From: Bacteroidales bacterium
GTDB lineage: Bacteria > Bacteroidota > Bacteroidia > Bacteroidales > Bacteroidaceae
Direction of reading: 5' to 3'
Assembly: GCA_004555245.1 (NCBI GenBank)
Contig: SFIS01000065.1
Span: forward strand, 1 to 27,024
Length of the DNA stretch: 27,024 nt
The position numbers were made by a program, and so were the translations under genes. Positions 16,044 to 23,579 of the stretch are shown here, one piece after another; position 1 is the stretch's first letter; the number at the start of each line of letters is the position of its first letter. The notes under the pieces were generated by a model. The model ran no database searches, had not been told where the DNA came from, and saw only the letters and a program-made list of their open reading frames with translations.

Positions 16044-16640
16044 TCATGCGGCATGGCGATCGGGATGATGCCCGGTCTTCCCGCCCTGCCCTGGTTCTTT
16101 CTTCGTACGTTCCGCCGGTTTACCGGCACCGTCTTTGTCTTTCTTCTCTTTCTGCCTTGCTGCTTTTGCTTCGGCTTTCTTCTTCTTCTTTGCCTCCTTT
16201 ATCTCCTTCTTGCTCATATTGGCATATTCGTCAGCCTCGATATATGGGCGTACTGCAGTGAAGGTGAACTCGCCTGTCGGGAGAACGACAAGCTTCACAT
16301 CGCCGGAGGTGTAACGCTTGCGCAGCTTCACATACTGCTTCTCGGCTTTCTTGCGTGTCGTCTTGAAGAAGACGGTGTTGGTGCGGCGCTCGCCGTATTT
16401 CTCCTTGAAATAGCTGTCGAGCTGTTCCGTATAGCGTTTCAAGCCTCCGAGGAACGTCTTCTTGACGAGATATGCGCTGTCAACCTCCTGCACATCGGTG
16501 ATATATACCGTGCTGTCGTTGAACGATGCAGAGATGGCATACATATACACCTTGGTAGAGAAAGAAGGGTCGGTCTTGCCTTTTGCTGACGCTGACACCG
16601 CAAAGATCAGCGACAGGATGATGTATGATATTATTCGCAT
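16044..16640 (-). CDS. Secreted protein of unknown function with Lys/Ala-rich tail
   Basis: The protein is 198 residues from ATG 16640, where MRIISYIILSLIFAVSASAKG forms a signal peptide; an upstream ATG at 16709 would overlap the palindrome and the sigma factor end. The folded part (about 25-140: STKVYMYAISASFNDSTVYI, VDSAYLVKKTFLGGLKRYTE, TNTVFFKTTRKKAEKQYVKL, LVVLPTGEFTFTAVRPYI) resembles hypothetical periplasmic proteins of Bacteroidales. After residue ~145 the chain becomes low complexity, with KEIKEAKKKKKAEAKAARQ and more Lys/Glu/Gly, probably disordered. I do not recognise a function. It follows the sigma-factor gene by 65 nt and may share its transcript. Confidence 0.7.
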   Translation of the reverse strand: MRIISYIILSLIFAVSASAKGKTDPSFSTKVYMYAISASFNDSTVYITDVQEVDSAYLVKKTFLGGLKRYTEQLDSYFKEKYGERRTNTVFFKTTRKKAEKQYVKLRKRYTSGDVKLVVLPTGEFTFTAVRPYIEADEYANMSKKEIKEAKKKKKAEAKAARQKEKKDKDGAGKPAERTKKEPGQGGKTGHHPDRHAA

Positions 16641-16690
16641 GAGTGTTGTGAAAATATTTCGGGGTTTTGTCTTTTCATGTGACAGGGAGC

Positions 16691-16709
16691 ATGACATACA
16701 GTATGTCAT
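16691..16709. promoter_or_regulatory. Perfect palindrome between the sigma factor and secreted-protein genes
   Basis: ATGACATA (16691-16698), spacer CAG, and TATGTCAT (16702-16709) form 8-bp arms that overlap the stop of the sigma factor. It lies about 50 bp upstream of the start of the 16640 gene. It could be an operator or an mRNA hairpin; no T tract follows. Confidence 0.35.
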
Positions 16710-17554
16710 ACTTTCAGAAACGACCGCAAAGCTGCGCTGTCAGTCAGCGAACGCATGTGTCGCACCGCCTTGTTGCGTATCTGGCGTGCCCGTTCGCGTG
16801 TCATGCCGTACTGCCGCCCTATCTCTGCAAACGTTCTGGAAGGAACACCAATGCCGTAGAAGGCACAGATGACATCCCGCTCACGCTGCCGCAGCTTCTC
16901 AATGACATTGCACAATTCCGCCTTCAGGCTGTCTGCCGTGACGGCATCGTCTGTCTGCGGGGCATCGCTGTCACGCAGCATATCCGCCATGGTGACTGCC
17001 TGACGTCCGGCAAACGGGGCGTCAACCGAACATTGGCGGGCACTCGCCGACATCGTCTTCATCACGTCGGGCTCGGGAATGGAAGCCCCGGATGCCATCT
17101 CGTTGACGTTAGGACGACGCTGGTGCTCCTGTTCGAAGAGCGCGCGAAGACGGTTCAGACGATTGAGTTGCGAGACATGTGCGGCAGGGACACGCACGAT
17201 GCGACTCTGCTCTGCGATGGCATTCTGCACTGCCTGGCGGATATGCCAGACGGCAAAGGGGACAAAACGGCCGCCACGAGAGGCGTCAAACTTGTCAACA
17301 GCCTGTATCAGACCGATATTGCCCTCATTGACAAGGTCGGTGACGGCAAGACCTTTGTTGCTGTACTGGCGTGCGACACGGAGCACATGGCGCAGGTTGG
17401 CTGACACAAGGCGTTCGCGGGCCATGACATCACCATGTGCCAGACGCGCGAAAAGCGACTTCTCGTCAGCCTCGCCAAGCTCAGGCTGGCGGTTCACCTC
17501 CTGCAGATAGAGTTCAAATGACTCGCTCTCATGATTTGATATACGTGTGCTCAT
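16706..17554 (-). CDS. RpoD-like sigma-70 factor (divergent paralogue)
   Basis: The protein is 282 residues from ATG 17554; upstream codons to 17632 are proline- and Gln-rich and not family-like. Region 1.2 is ESFELYLQEVNRQ. Region 2 includes ANLRHVLRVARQYSNKGLAV, DLVNEGNIGLIQAVDKFDAS and FAVWHIRQAVQNAIAEQSRI. Region 3 is about 130-200. Region 4 has RERDVICAFYGIG and the helix-turn-helix FAEIGRQYGMTRERARQIRN. The size fits the short Bacteroidetes primary sigma, which lacks region 1.1. However, FVPFAVWHIRQ and the region 4 sequence depart from what I recall of the housekeeping RpoD (ISYAVWWIRQ), so this is probably an alternative group 2-like sigma. Its regulon is unknown. Confidence 0.85.
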   Translation of the reverse strand: MSTRISNHESESFELYLQEVNRQPELGEADEKSLFARLAHGDVMARERLVSANLRHVLRVARQYSNKGLAVTDLVNEGNIGLIQAVDKFDASRGGRFVPFAVWHIRQAVQNAIAEQSRIVRVPAAHVSQLNRLNRLRALFEQEHQRRPNVNEMASGASIPEPDVMKTMSASARQCSVDAPFAGRQAVTMADMLRDSDAPQTDDAVTADSLKAELCNVIEKLRQRERDVICAFYGIGVPSRTFAEIGRQYGMTRERARQIRNKAVRHMRSLTDSAALRSFLKV

Positions 17555-17702
17555 AAATGGTAGGACAACGGTTTGTTCCTGTTTTCTGGTGTAAGTGGGC
17601 GGCGGAAAGGTTTTGCAAATAATTCCGCACACCTTATTACCTTATTATATATATAGCAGACGGATGAATAGGACAAGGATTCCTTAATGTCAGCAACAGG
17701 CA

Positions 17703-19271
17703 TCAGAACTCAGATGTCTGATGGAACCTGATGTGCTTGAAATCCTCTTGAGCCATCTGCAGCACATAGCCGGAATCTGCAAGGAAGACATCGCGTCCCT
17801 CGCGGTCTTTAGCCATATACTGGTATTTACGCTTCTTGAAATTCTCAAGTTCCTGTTCGTCGTCGCTCTCAATCCAGCACGCCTTATGGAGATGTATAGG
17901 TTCCCAGCGGCATTTGGCGTTGTATTCGTTCTCAAGACGATACTGTATAACCTCAAACTGCAGCTGCCCGACGGTGCCGATAATCTTACGTCCGTTGAAC
18001 TGGTTGATAAAGAGCTGCGCCACGCCCTCATCCATGAGCTGGTTGATGCCTTTCTCCAGTTGCTTCGCCTTCATCGGGTCGTCGTTCTCGATATATTTGA
18101 AAAGCTCCGGCGAGAAAGACGGCAAGCCTCGGAAGTGTATCTTCTCGCCCTCTGTAAGCGTATCTCCGATTTTGAAGGTGCCGTTGTCCGGCAAGCCTAC
18201 GATGTCTCCCGCCCAAGCCTCGTCGATGGTTGACTTGCGCTGTGCCATAAACTGTGTGGGCGACGAGAATCGCAGCGTCTTGCCCTGACGCACATGGAGA
18301 TAAGGCTGGTTGCGGACGAACTTGCCCGAGCATACCTTGCAGAATGCGATGCACGAGCGGTGGTTGGGGTCGATGTTGGCTGTTATCTTGAAGATGAAGC
18401 CTGTAAACTTCGGCTCGTCCGGGCAGACCTCACGTTCCTGAGCCTTTGTCGGACGAGGCGACGGTGCTATCTTCACAAAGCAGTCGAGCAGTTCTTGCAC
18501 GCCGAAATTGTTGAGCGCCGAGCCGAAGAAGACGGGGGCAACCTCTGCCGAACGGTAGGTCTCTATGTCAAACTCGGGATATACGCCCGAAACAAGTTCA
18601 AGGTCGTCACGCAATCGTGCGGCATCTGCCTCGCCCACCCTTTCTTCCAACTCCGTGCTGTTGATATCGACAGCGACTTTCTCCGTCACCCGCTGTTTGT
18701 CAGGCGTGAAGAGATTCAGCTGATTTTCGTAGATATTATATACGCCTTTGAATCTGACGCCCTGATTGATGGGCCATGACAACGGACGGACATGTATCTG
18801 AAGCTCTGTCTCCAGCTCGTCAAGAAGGTCGAAGGGGTCGCGTCCCTCACGGTCCATCTTGTTGATGAAGATGATAACCGGCGTGTTGCGCATACGGCAG
18901 ACCTCCATCAGCTTGCGTGTCTGTGTCTCGACACCTTTCGCCCCGTCAACTACAATGATTGCAGAATCAACGGCAGTGAGCGTGCGGAAAGTGTCTTCGG
19001 CGAAGTCCTGATGGCCCGGAGTGTCAAGTATGTTCACCTTATAGTCTTGATAGTCAAACTCCATAACGGAGGTAGAGACTGATATGCCGCGCTGCTTCTC
19101 TATCTCCATCCAGTCGGACGTAGCCGTCTTGCGAATCTTATTGCTCTTCACAGCACCCGCCACCTGTATCTGCCCGCCGAAAAGCAGAAACTTCTCCGTC
19201 AGCGTCGTCTTGCCGGCATCAGGATGCGAGATAATCGCAAAGGTTCTTCTGCGTTCTATTTCTGTATTCAC
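17703..19271 (-). CDS. prfC: Peptide chain release factor 3
   Basis: This 522-residue translational GTPase recycles RF1/RF2 from the ribosome after termination. G1 is SHPDAGKTTL (15-24), the switch region contains KQRGISVSTSVMEF, G3 is DTPGHQDFAEDT, and G4 is NKMDREGRDPFDLLDELE. RF3-specific domains follow (GVRFKGVYNIYENQLNLF, TGFIFKITANIDPNHRSCIA, GTVGQLQFEVIQYRLENEYN). The length is normal and all motifs are intact. It starts 118 bp after rfbD; the DUF4924-rfbD-prfC neighbourhood is, as I recall, common in Bacteroidales, so a shared transcript is plausible. Confidence 0.96.
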   Translation of the reverse strand: MNTEIERRRTFAIISHPDAGKTTLTEKFLLFGGQIQVAGAVKSNKIRKTATSDWMEIEKQRGISVSTSVMEFDYQDYKVNILDTPGHQDFAEDTFRTLTAVDSAIIVVDGAKGVETQTRKLMEVCRMRNTPVIIFINKMDREGRDPFDLLDELETELQIHVRPLSWPINQGVRFKGVYNIYENQLNLFTPDKQRVTEKVAVDINSTELEERVGEADAARLRDDLELVSGVYPEFDIETYRSAEVAPVFFGSALNNFGVQELLDCFVKIAPSPRPTKAQEREVCPDEPKFTGFIFKITANIDPNHRSCIAFCKVCSGKFVRNQPYLHVRQGKTLRFSSPTQFMAQRKSTIDEAWAGDIVGLPDNGTFKIGDTLTEGEKIHFRGLPSFSPELFKYIENDDPMKAKQLEKGINQLMDEGVAQLFINQFNGRKIIGTVGQLQFEVIQYRLENEYNAKCRWEPIHLHKACWIESDDEQELENFKKRKYQYMAKDREGRDVFLADSGYVLQMAQEDFKHIRFHQTSEF

Positions 19272-19389
19272 TATTCAGTTCTGTTTTCTGATTTTCGTTC
19301 TTTAATCTTTTAGCGTACTTTATTAAACGTGAGATTTTACAGATTATTGTATTTTAGGGTAAAAACGCCACGTCATGAAAGCTGAAGAA

Positions 19390-20277
19390 TCATTCTCTCC
19401 CCATATTTTCGATGCAACGTCTGAGGCTGTCCTCCCAATACGGGATACGGATGCCGTAGGTCTTCTTGAACTTCGCCTTGTCGAGCACGCTATAGTGCGG
19501 ACGCTTGGCAGGCGTGGGATATTCTGACGTATGTATCGGGCGCACATCGCATGACGTTATGCCTGCAATGCGGTGGATAGCCTTTGTGAAATCATACCAA
19601 GAGATGACGCCCTCGTTAGAGAAATGATATATTCCAGGCACGATGCCTTTCTCAAGTGCAGCGAAAACGGCAACGGCAAGGTCGTAGGCGTAAGTCGGGG
19701 TGCCCACCTGGTCAAAGATTACACCGAGCTTGTCACTCTTTGACCCGAGCTGAATCATCGTCTTCACGAAATTCTTGCCGAACTCCGAATAGAGCCATGC
19801 CGTGCGTATGATCATAAAATTGTCCGTACACTGCTGCACAGCAATCTCTCCGGCACATTTGGTGTCGCCATAGACACTGTCCGGACACACTGTGTCTTCC
19901 TCCGTATAAGGCTTGTTTGCCGTGCCGTCAAACACATAGTCGGTGGATATGTGTATGATGAATCCGCCACGCTTGTCCACAGCCTCTGCAAGATATGCGG
20001 GAGCCAGGGCGTTGAGTGTGGCGCACAGCTCACGGTTGCTCTCGGCAAGGTCAACGGCGGTATATGCCGCACAGTTGACGACACAGTCGATGGCATTGTC
20101 CATGACAAAGGCACGGACCTCAGACTTGTCCGTTATGTCGAGGCGGCTGTAGTTCTGCACGCCTTCCGCCTCGCTCTGGATATCTGTATTGAAATACGTG
20201 TGCTCGGGATGCTGACACTGAAGAATCTGTATCTCGTTGCCTAATTGACCATTGCAACCTGTCACAAGAATATTCAT
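19390..20277 (-). CDS. rfbD: dTDP-4-dehydrorhamnose reductase
   Basis: This 295-residue extended short-chain dehydrogenase makes dTDP-L-rhamnose for surface polysaccharide. The NAD(P)-binding motif TGCNGQLG (6-13) opens the protein. VVNCAAYTAVDLAESN, HISTDYVFDG and the catalytic YGDTKCAGE (Tyr-x3-Lys) are visible, then IIRTAWLYSEFGKNFVKTM, which is RmlD-specific. The usual YG.TK.xGE pattern is kept with Cys in place of the common hydrophobic residue. The other rml genes (A, B, C) are not in this window. It sits 36 nt after the DUF4924 gene. Confidence 0.94.
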   Translation of the reverse strand: MNILVTGCNGQLGNEIQILQCQHPEHTYFNTDIQSEAEGVQNYSRLDITDKSEVRAFVMDNAIDCVVNCAAYTAVDLAESNRELCATLNALAPAYLAEAVDKRGGFIIHISTDYVFDGTANKPYTEEDTVCPDSVYGDTKCAGEIAVQQCTDNFMIIRTAWLYSEFGKNFVKTMIQLGSKSDKLGVIFDQVGTPTYAYDLAVAVFAALEKGIVPGIYHFSNEGVISWYDFTKAIHRIAGITSCDVRPIHTSEYPTPAKRPHYSVLDKAKFKKTYGIRIPYWEDSLRRCIENMGRE

Positions 20278-20313
20278 GATGATTACTGCTATATTATATA
20301 AATGTATGTATGT

Positions 20314-20865
20314 TTATTTCTCGGATTCAAAATCTATTCCCTCCGTCTTGTCTTTCTTGTAATAGTCTGACAACATACCGAGGAATGTGGTTATTTCCTT
20401 CACTGCATGAAGCGTGTCGGCCGAAATCTCCTGCTTGCGCAGACGCAACAGCATAACGCCGTAAAGAGCATCGAAACAAGTCTCAATCTCGTCAAGGTTC
20501 TTGTCCCCCCTGTTGCGCAACTCCACGATGAATGGCAGGACTTTGAAATACTCAGCGCTGTAGAACGGGAACTTGGGCGACGAGAGCAACTGGCGGTGCA
20601 GTTCGACGAGCTGCTGCATGACAACCTTGTTGATTTGTATGTGCCCCGTTTCGCGGCAACCTTCCTCTGTCATCATCCTGATGAGGTTGGCATACCAGTC
20701 GGTCAGGTCGTCACGCTCTTCTTCCGTACACTCAAACTGACTGATGTAGTTGCGCCTGATGGACGGAAGATAACAGTCGTATGCACGGATAAGGTCTTCT
20801 ACCTGCCACATATACAGCAGGTACTCCGCTATATTTTCTTGTCTTAACTTCTGCGAGATATACAT
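20314..20865 (-). CDS. DUF4924 family protein
   Basis: This 183-residue, mostly helical soluble protein begins MYISQKLRQENIAEYLLYMW and continues VEDLIRAYDCYLP. This pattern matches my memory of DUF4924, a Bacteroidetes-specific family of unknown function. There is no signal peptide or membrane segment, so it is probably cytoplasmic. Its start codon directly abuts the stop codon of the LysE-type gene with zero spacing, indicating translational coupling. The order LysE-DUF4924-rfbD-prfC suggests an old conserved cluster but does not reveal the function. Confidence 0.8.
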   Translation of the reverse strand: MYISQKLRQENIAEYLLYMWQVEDLIRAYDCYLPSIRRNYISQFECTEEERDDLTDWYANLIRMMTEEGCRETGHIQINKVVMQQLVELHRQLLSSPKFPFYSAEYFKVLPFIVELRNRGDKNLDEIETCFDALYGVMLLRLRKQEISADTLHAVKEITTFLGMLSDYYKKDKTEGIDFESEK

Positions 20866-21537
20866 TTACCAATAACTGAAAGTATAAAGATTGAACACTG
20901 TCCCGACAAACATCACAAGCGAGAACATGATAACGATAGAACCTATAAGCCTGTTGATGAGGATGATGCCGTTGTCGGAGAACTTCTCCCTCACCATATC
21001 AACAAGCCATGTCAAGCCATACCACCACAGCAACGCCCCGACAAAAATGCACAGATAGCCGAACGACATTTCCACCGGATGGTCAGGAACGACAAAGGCA
21101 AACTGCGCAAAACACGCCATGAAAAGGAAGATGATGAGCGGATTGGAGAATGTGACCAGAAAACCGGTCAGCCCGTTGTGCACGAGCGAGCCTTTACGCT
21201 TTCCGCTGCGGTGAATCATCTTCGTCGGGTCTGAACGGAAACAATACACGCCGAAGACGAGCAGCAGCAGGCTGCCCGACAGCTGAAGGATGAACTTGTT
21301 CTGCGGACTTGTTATAAGATCCATGACGAAGCTCATGCCCAGACCTGTAATCAGAGCGTATATTATATCACTGACAGCCGCTCCGCAGCCCGTTATCATT
21401 CCATACCAGCGACCTTTGTTCAGCGTACGTTGCACGGTGAGCACACCGACCGGCCCCATCGGAGCAGACGCGATGATACCTATAAGGATACCCTTCAAAG
21501 CCAGCTCCATCAAATCTATATGTATTGCAAAAGGCAT
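20866..21537 (-). CDS. LysE-family amino-acid exporter (translocator)
   Basis: This 223-residue inner-membrane protein has about six hydrophobic segments. The N-terminal ALKGILIGIIASAPMGPVGV (about 13-32) holds the LysE-family 'GP.G' signature, and GCGAAVSDIIYALITGLGM follows. The central FSNPLIIFLFMACFAQF segment carries the conserved Asn-Pro. The substrate (an amino acid or related solute) cannot be assigned. Start 21537 is the first ATG; an alternative Met at residue 10 begins MELALKG, closer to many relatives. A promoter-like TTTG-N22-TATTTTTTGC lies upstream on the - strand. Confidence 0.88.
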   Translation of the reverse strand: MPFAIHIDLMELALKGILIGIIASAPMGPVGVLTVQRTLNKGRWYGMITGCGAAVSDIIYALITGLGMSFVMDLITSPQNKFILQLSGSLLLLVFGVYCFRSDPTKMIHRSGKRKGSLVHNGLTGFLVTFSNPLIIFLFMACFAQFAFVVPDHPVEMSFGYLCIFVGALLWWYGLTWLVDMVREKFSDNGIILINRLIGSIVIMFSLVMFVGTVFNLYTFSYW

Positions 21538-21567
21538 AGTAAACGTCTAATAAACTATACAAAATTG

Positions 21568-21602
21568 CAAAAAATATTTGAGAACTGCAAATTTCCCGCA
21601 AA
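21568..21602 (-). promoter_or_regulatory. Putative promoter of the LysE-DUF4924-rfbD cluster
   Basis: On the - strand, TTTG (complement of 21599-21602) is followed after 22 nt by TATTTTTTGC (complement of 21567-21576). This resembles the -33/-7 consensus with one extra T in the -7 box. Confidence 0.4.
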
Positions 21603-21630
21603 AAATCTTTATTTAATTAGAATTATTTAT

Positions 21631-21638
21631 TAACTTTG
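21631..21638 (+). promoter_or_regulatory. -7 box TAACTTTG, rightward promoter
   Basis: This is an exact TAnnTTTG match preceded by an AT-rich tract; a TTTA near 21610 is a weak -33 candidate. It points toward the ROK kinase gene, whose start is 328 nt further on, implying a long leader or a separate small RNA. Confidence 0.55.
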
Positions 21639-21640
21639 CC

Positions 21641-21965
21641 AGTGGAAATGTCAAATCTTTATAAAAAAGTTACATTTCAGACTTGCATTTGTACAACATC
21701 GAAAAAGGCTTAAGGTGAAGTGCGGATACCATGTAAAAGAAAAGTCGGAAACGGTTCAGGAGCATGGCAGAACAGTTGACTTCTGCAGCAGGCAATTTAA
21801 TGTGTTGACGAAGTGTCAAATTGTATGTGCAGCCGGCTCACCCCTCAGATAGTATTAACTTGTCAACTTGTTTCGGCAAGCTCGGCGAAACACTTTGTCA
21901 ACAAAGAAAGTCAACTCACCTACTCGCAAGAACTTGAACAATAGAATTCAAAAAAACATATCACT
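21641..21965 (+). ncRNA. Gene-free 325-nt transcribed leader or small RNA candidate
   Basis: No ORF of note was seen. Small stems are visible: GAAATGT/ACATTTC near the predicted 5' end, GCAGAA/TTCTGC around 21770-21790, TTGAC/GTCAA around 21800-21820, and TGTTTCG/CGAAACA around 21868-21892, flanked by repeated TTGTCAAC words. It does not match tmRNA, RNase P, SRP or riboswitch signatures that I know. 6S RNA is possible on size but I cannot show the central bubble. It may simply be a long 5' UTR. Confidence 0.3.
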
Positions 21966-22943
21966 ATGAGTACAACATCTGAACGTCCATACGTCATCGG
22001 ACTTGATTTAGGAGGAACCAATGCAGTCTTCGGCATCGTTGACAAGCAAGCAAACATCGTCGCACAGACATCCGTAAAAACACAGGCATACCCTACCGTA
22101 GAAGGCTTTGTCGATGCATGTGTAGAGGCCGTAACACCTCTCATCGACGGTGTAGGCGGCATAAACAAGATTTTCGGCATGGGAGCCGGGGCACCTAACG
22201 GCAACTACCACAACGGCACCATAGAGCTCGCCCCGAATCTCGTATGGGCAAAAGGCAAGATAGTTCCGCTTGCCGACATGTTCAGCAAGAGGCTGGGCAT
22301 CAACGTGGCATTGACAAACGACGCCAATGCTGCTGCCATCGGCGAGATGACTTACGGCGTGGCAAAAGGCATGAAGAACTTCATCGTCATCACACTCGGC
22401 ACAGGCGTCGGCTCAGGCATCGTCATCGACGGCAAGCTCCTCTACGGTCACGACGGCTTTGCAGGCGAACTGGGACACGTGACAATGGTGCGCGGAGAAG
22501 AGGGACGCCTCTGCGGATGCGGAAGGAAAGGCTGCCTCGAAGCCTACTGCTCGGCTACAGGCGTGGCACGCACAGCACGCGAATTCCTTGCGAAAGACAA
22601 CAGGCCGTCTCTGCTCAGAGAACTCAATCCGGACACCATAGAAAGCTACGACGTATATAAAGCAGCTGAGAAAGGAGACGAGATAGCGCTCGACATATTC
22701 AAGTTCACCGGAACAATGCTCGGCGAAGCCTGCGCCGACTTCGCGGCCTTCTCCTCGCCGGAAGCCTTCATCTTCTTCGGCGGTCTGGCAAAGTCAGGAG
22801 CTCTCATCATGAACCCTATCAAAGAAGCGTACGACAGACACGTGCTCGACATCTACCGCAACAAGGCACGCTTCATGTTCTCTTCGCTCGACGGAGCAGG
22901 AGCTGCCGTCCTCGGTGCTGCCGCCCTCGGATGGAGCGTATGA
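21966..22943 (+). CDS. ROK-family glucokinase
   Basis: This 325-residue sugar kinase most likely phosphorylates glucose at the start of glycolysis. The phosphate-binding loop LDLGGTN is at 13-19. TNDANAAAIGE contains the catalytic Asp119. GFAGELGHVTM carries the conserved Glu and His, and CGCGRKGCLE has the zinc-binding Cys183, Cys185 and Cys190. GTGVGSGIVIDG is the adenosine-side motif. The length is normal for ROK kinases. The start at 21966 is preceded by an A-rich sequence typical of Bacteroidetes initiation. It is followed by tsaC after 54 nt. ROK kinases can act on other hexoses, so glucose is the likely but unproven substrate. Confidence 0.92.
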   Translation: MSTTSERPYVIGLDLGGTNAVFGIVDKQANIVAQTSVKTQAYPTVEGFVDACVEAVTPLIDGVGGINKIFGMGAGAPNGNYHNGTIELAPNLVWAKGKIVPLADMFSKRLGINVALTNDANAAAIGEMTYGVAKGMKNFIVITLGTGVGSGIVIDGKLLYGHDGFAGELGHVTMVRGEEGRLCGCGRKGCLEAYCSATGVARTAREFLAKDNRPSLLRELNPDTIESYDVYKAAEKGDEIALDIFKFTGTMLGEACADFAAFSSPEAFIFFGGLAKSGALIMNPIKEAYDRHVLDIYRNKARFMFSSLDGAGAAVLGAAALGWSV

Positions 22944-22997
22944 CGCCGCAAGGAGTATCGGACAAAACATATCATCAACAATAACCGAAGGATACAC

Positions 22998-23567
22998 ATG
23001 ACACGAGACGAAGACATCAGACGTGCCATAGAAGTCCTCAAGCTGGGTGGCGTCATCCTCTATCCTACAGACACCGTCTGGGGCATAGGGTGTGACGCCA
23101 CCAATGCAGATGCCGTAAGACGCATCTACGAGATAAAGCAGAGAAGCGATTCAAAAGCCATGATCTGCCTTGTCGATAACGCCAGCCGCATTCAACGCTA
23201 TGTGCGCCATGTGCCTGACGTGGCTTGGGACATCTTTGAGCTCTCGACAAAACCGACGACAGTGATACTTGACGGAGCCGCCAACCTCGCTCCAAACCTC
23301 ATAGCCGAAGACGGCTCGATAGCAATACGCATCACAAACGAGCCTTTCTCAAAACAGCTGTGCTACCGTCTGCAGAAAGCACTTGTCAGCACAAGTGCCA
23401 ACATCAGCGGACAGCCGGCAGCGCAGAACTATTGCGATATAGTCCCGGAAATAACAAATGCCGTGGACTATGTATGCTGGACACGACGACAGGAACATCT
23501 CCCACATACGCCATCGAGCATCATCAAACTGGCTGCCGACGGCACCGTCAGCATCATACGGAAATAA
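22998..23567 (+). CDS. tsaC: L-threonylcarbamoyladenylate synthase (TsaC/Sua5/YciO family)
   Basis: This 189-residue enzyme makes threonylcarbamoyl-AMP from threonine, bicarbonate and ATP for the t6A37 modification of tRNA. GGVILYPTDTVWGIGCDA (18-34), IKQRSDSKAMICLV (46-59), KPTTVIL (85-91), IAIRIT (108-113) and the ligand loop STSANISGQP (131-140) are the family's conserved blocks. It is the short single-domain form without the C-terminal Sua5 domain. YciO-type paralogues are similar, so the tsaC symbol is probable rather than certain. The stop at 23565-23567 is followed after 12 nt, in the same frame, by the ClC gene. Confidence 0.9.
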   Translation: MTRDEDIRRAIEVLKLGGVILYPTDTVWGIGCDATNADAVRRIYEIKQRSDSKAMICLVDNASRIQRYVRHVPDVAWDIFELSTKPTTVILDGAANLAPNLIAEDGSIAIRITNEPFSKQLCYRLQKALVSTSANISGQPAAQNYCDIVPEITNAVDYVCWTRRQEHLPHTPSSIIKLAADGTVSIIRK

Positions 23568-23579
23568 CACACCCACATC

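Noticed and set aside
16667..17404. 245-codon + strand frame across the sigma-70 gene
   Set aside because: It is antisense to clear sigma regions 2-4 and has no recognisable domain.
17617..17639. Third copy of the 31-nt repeat upstream of the sigma factor (AATAATTCCGCACACCT on the + strand)
   Set aside because: It resembles the repeat core but has TCC in place of TTT in the -7 box, and points away from the sigma gene; too weak to call.
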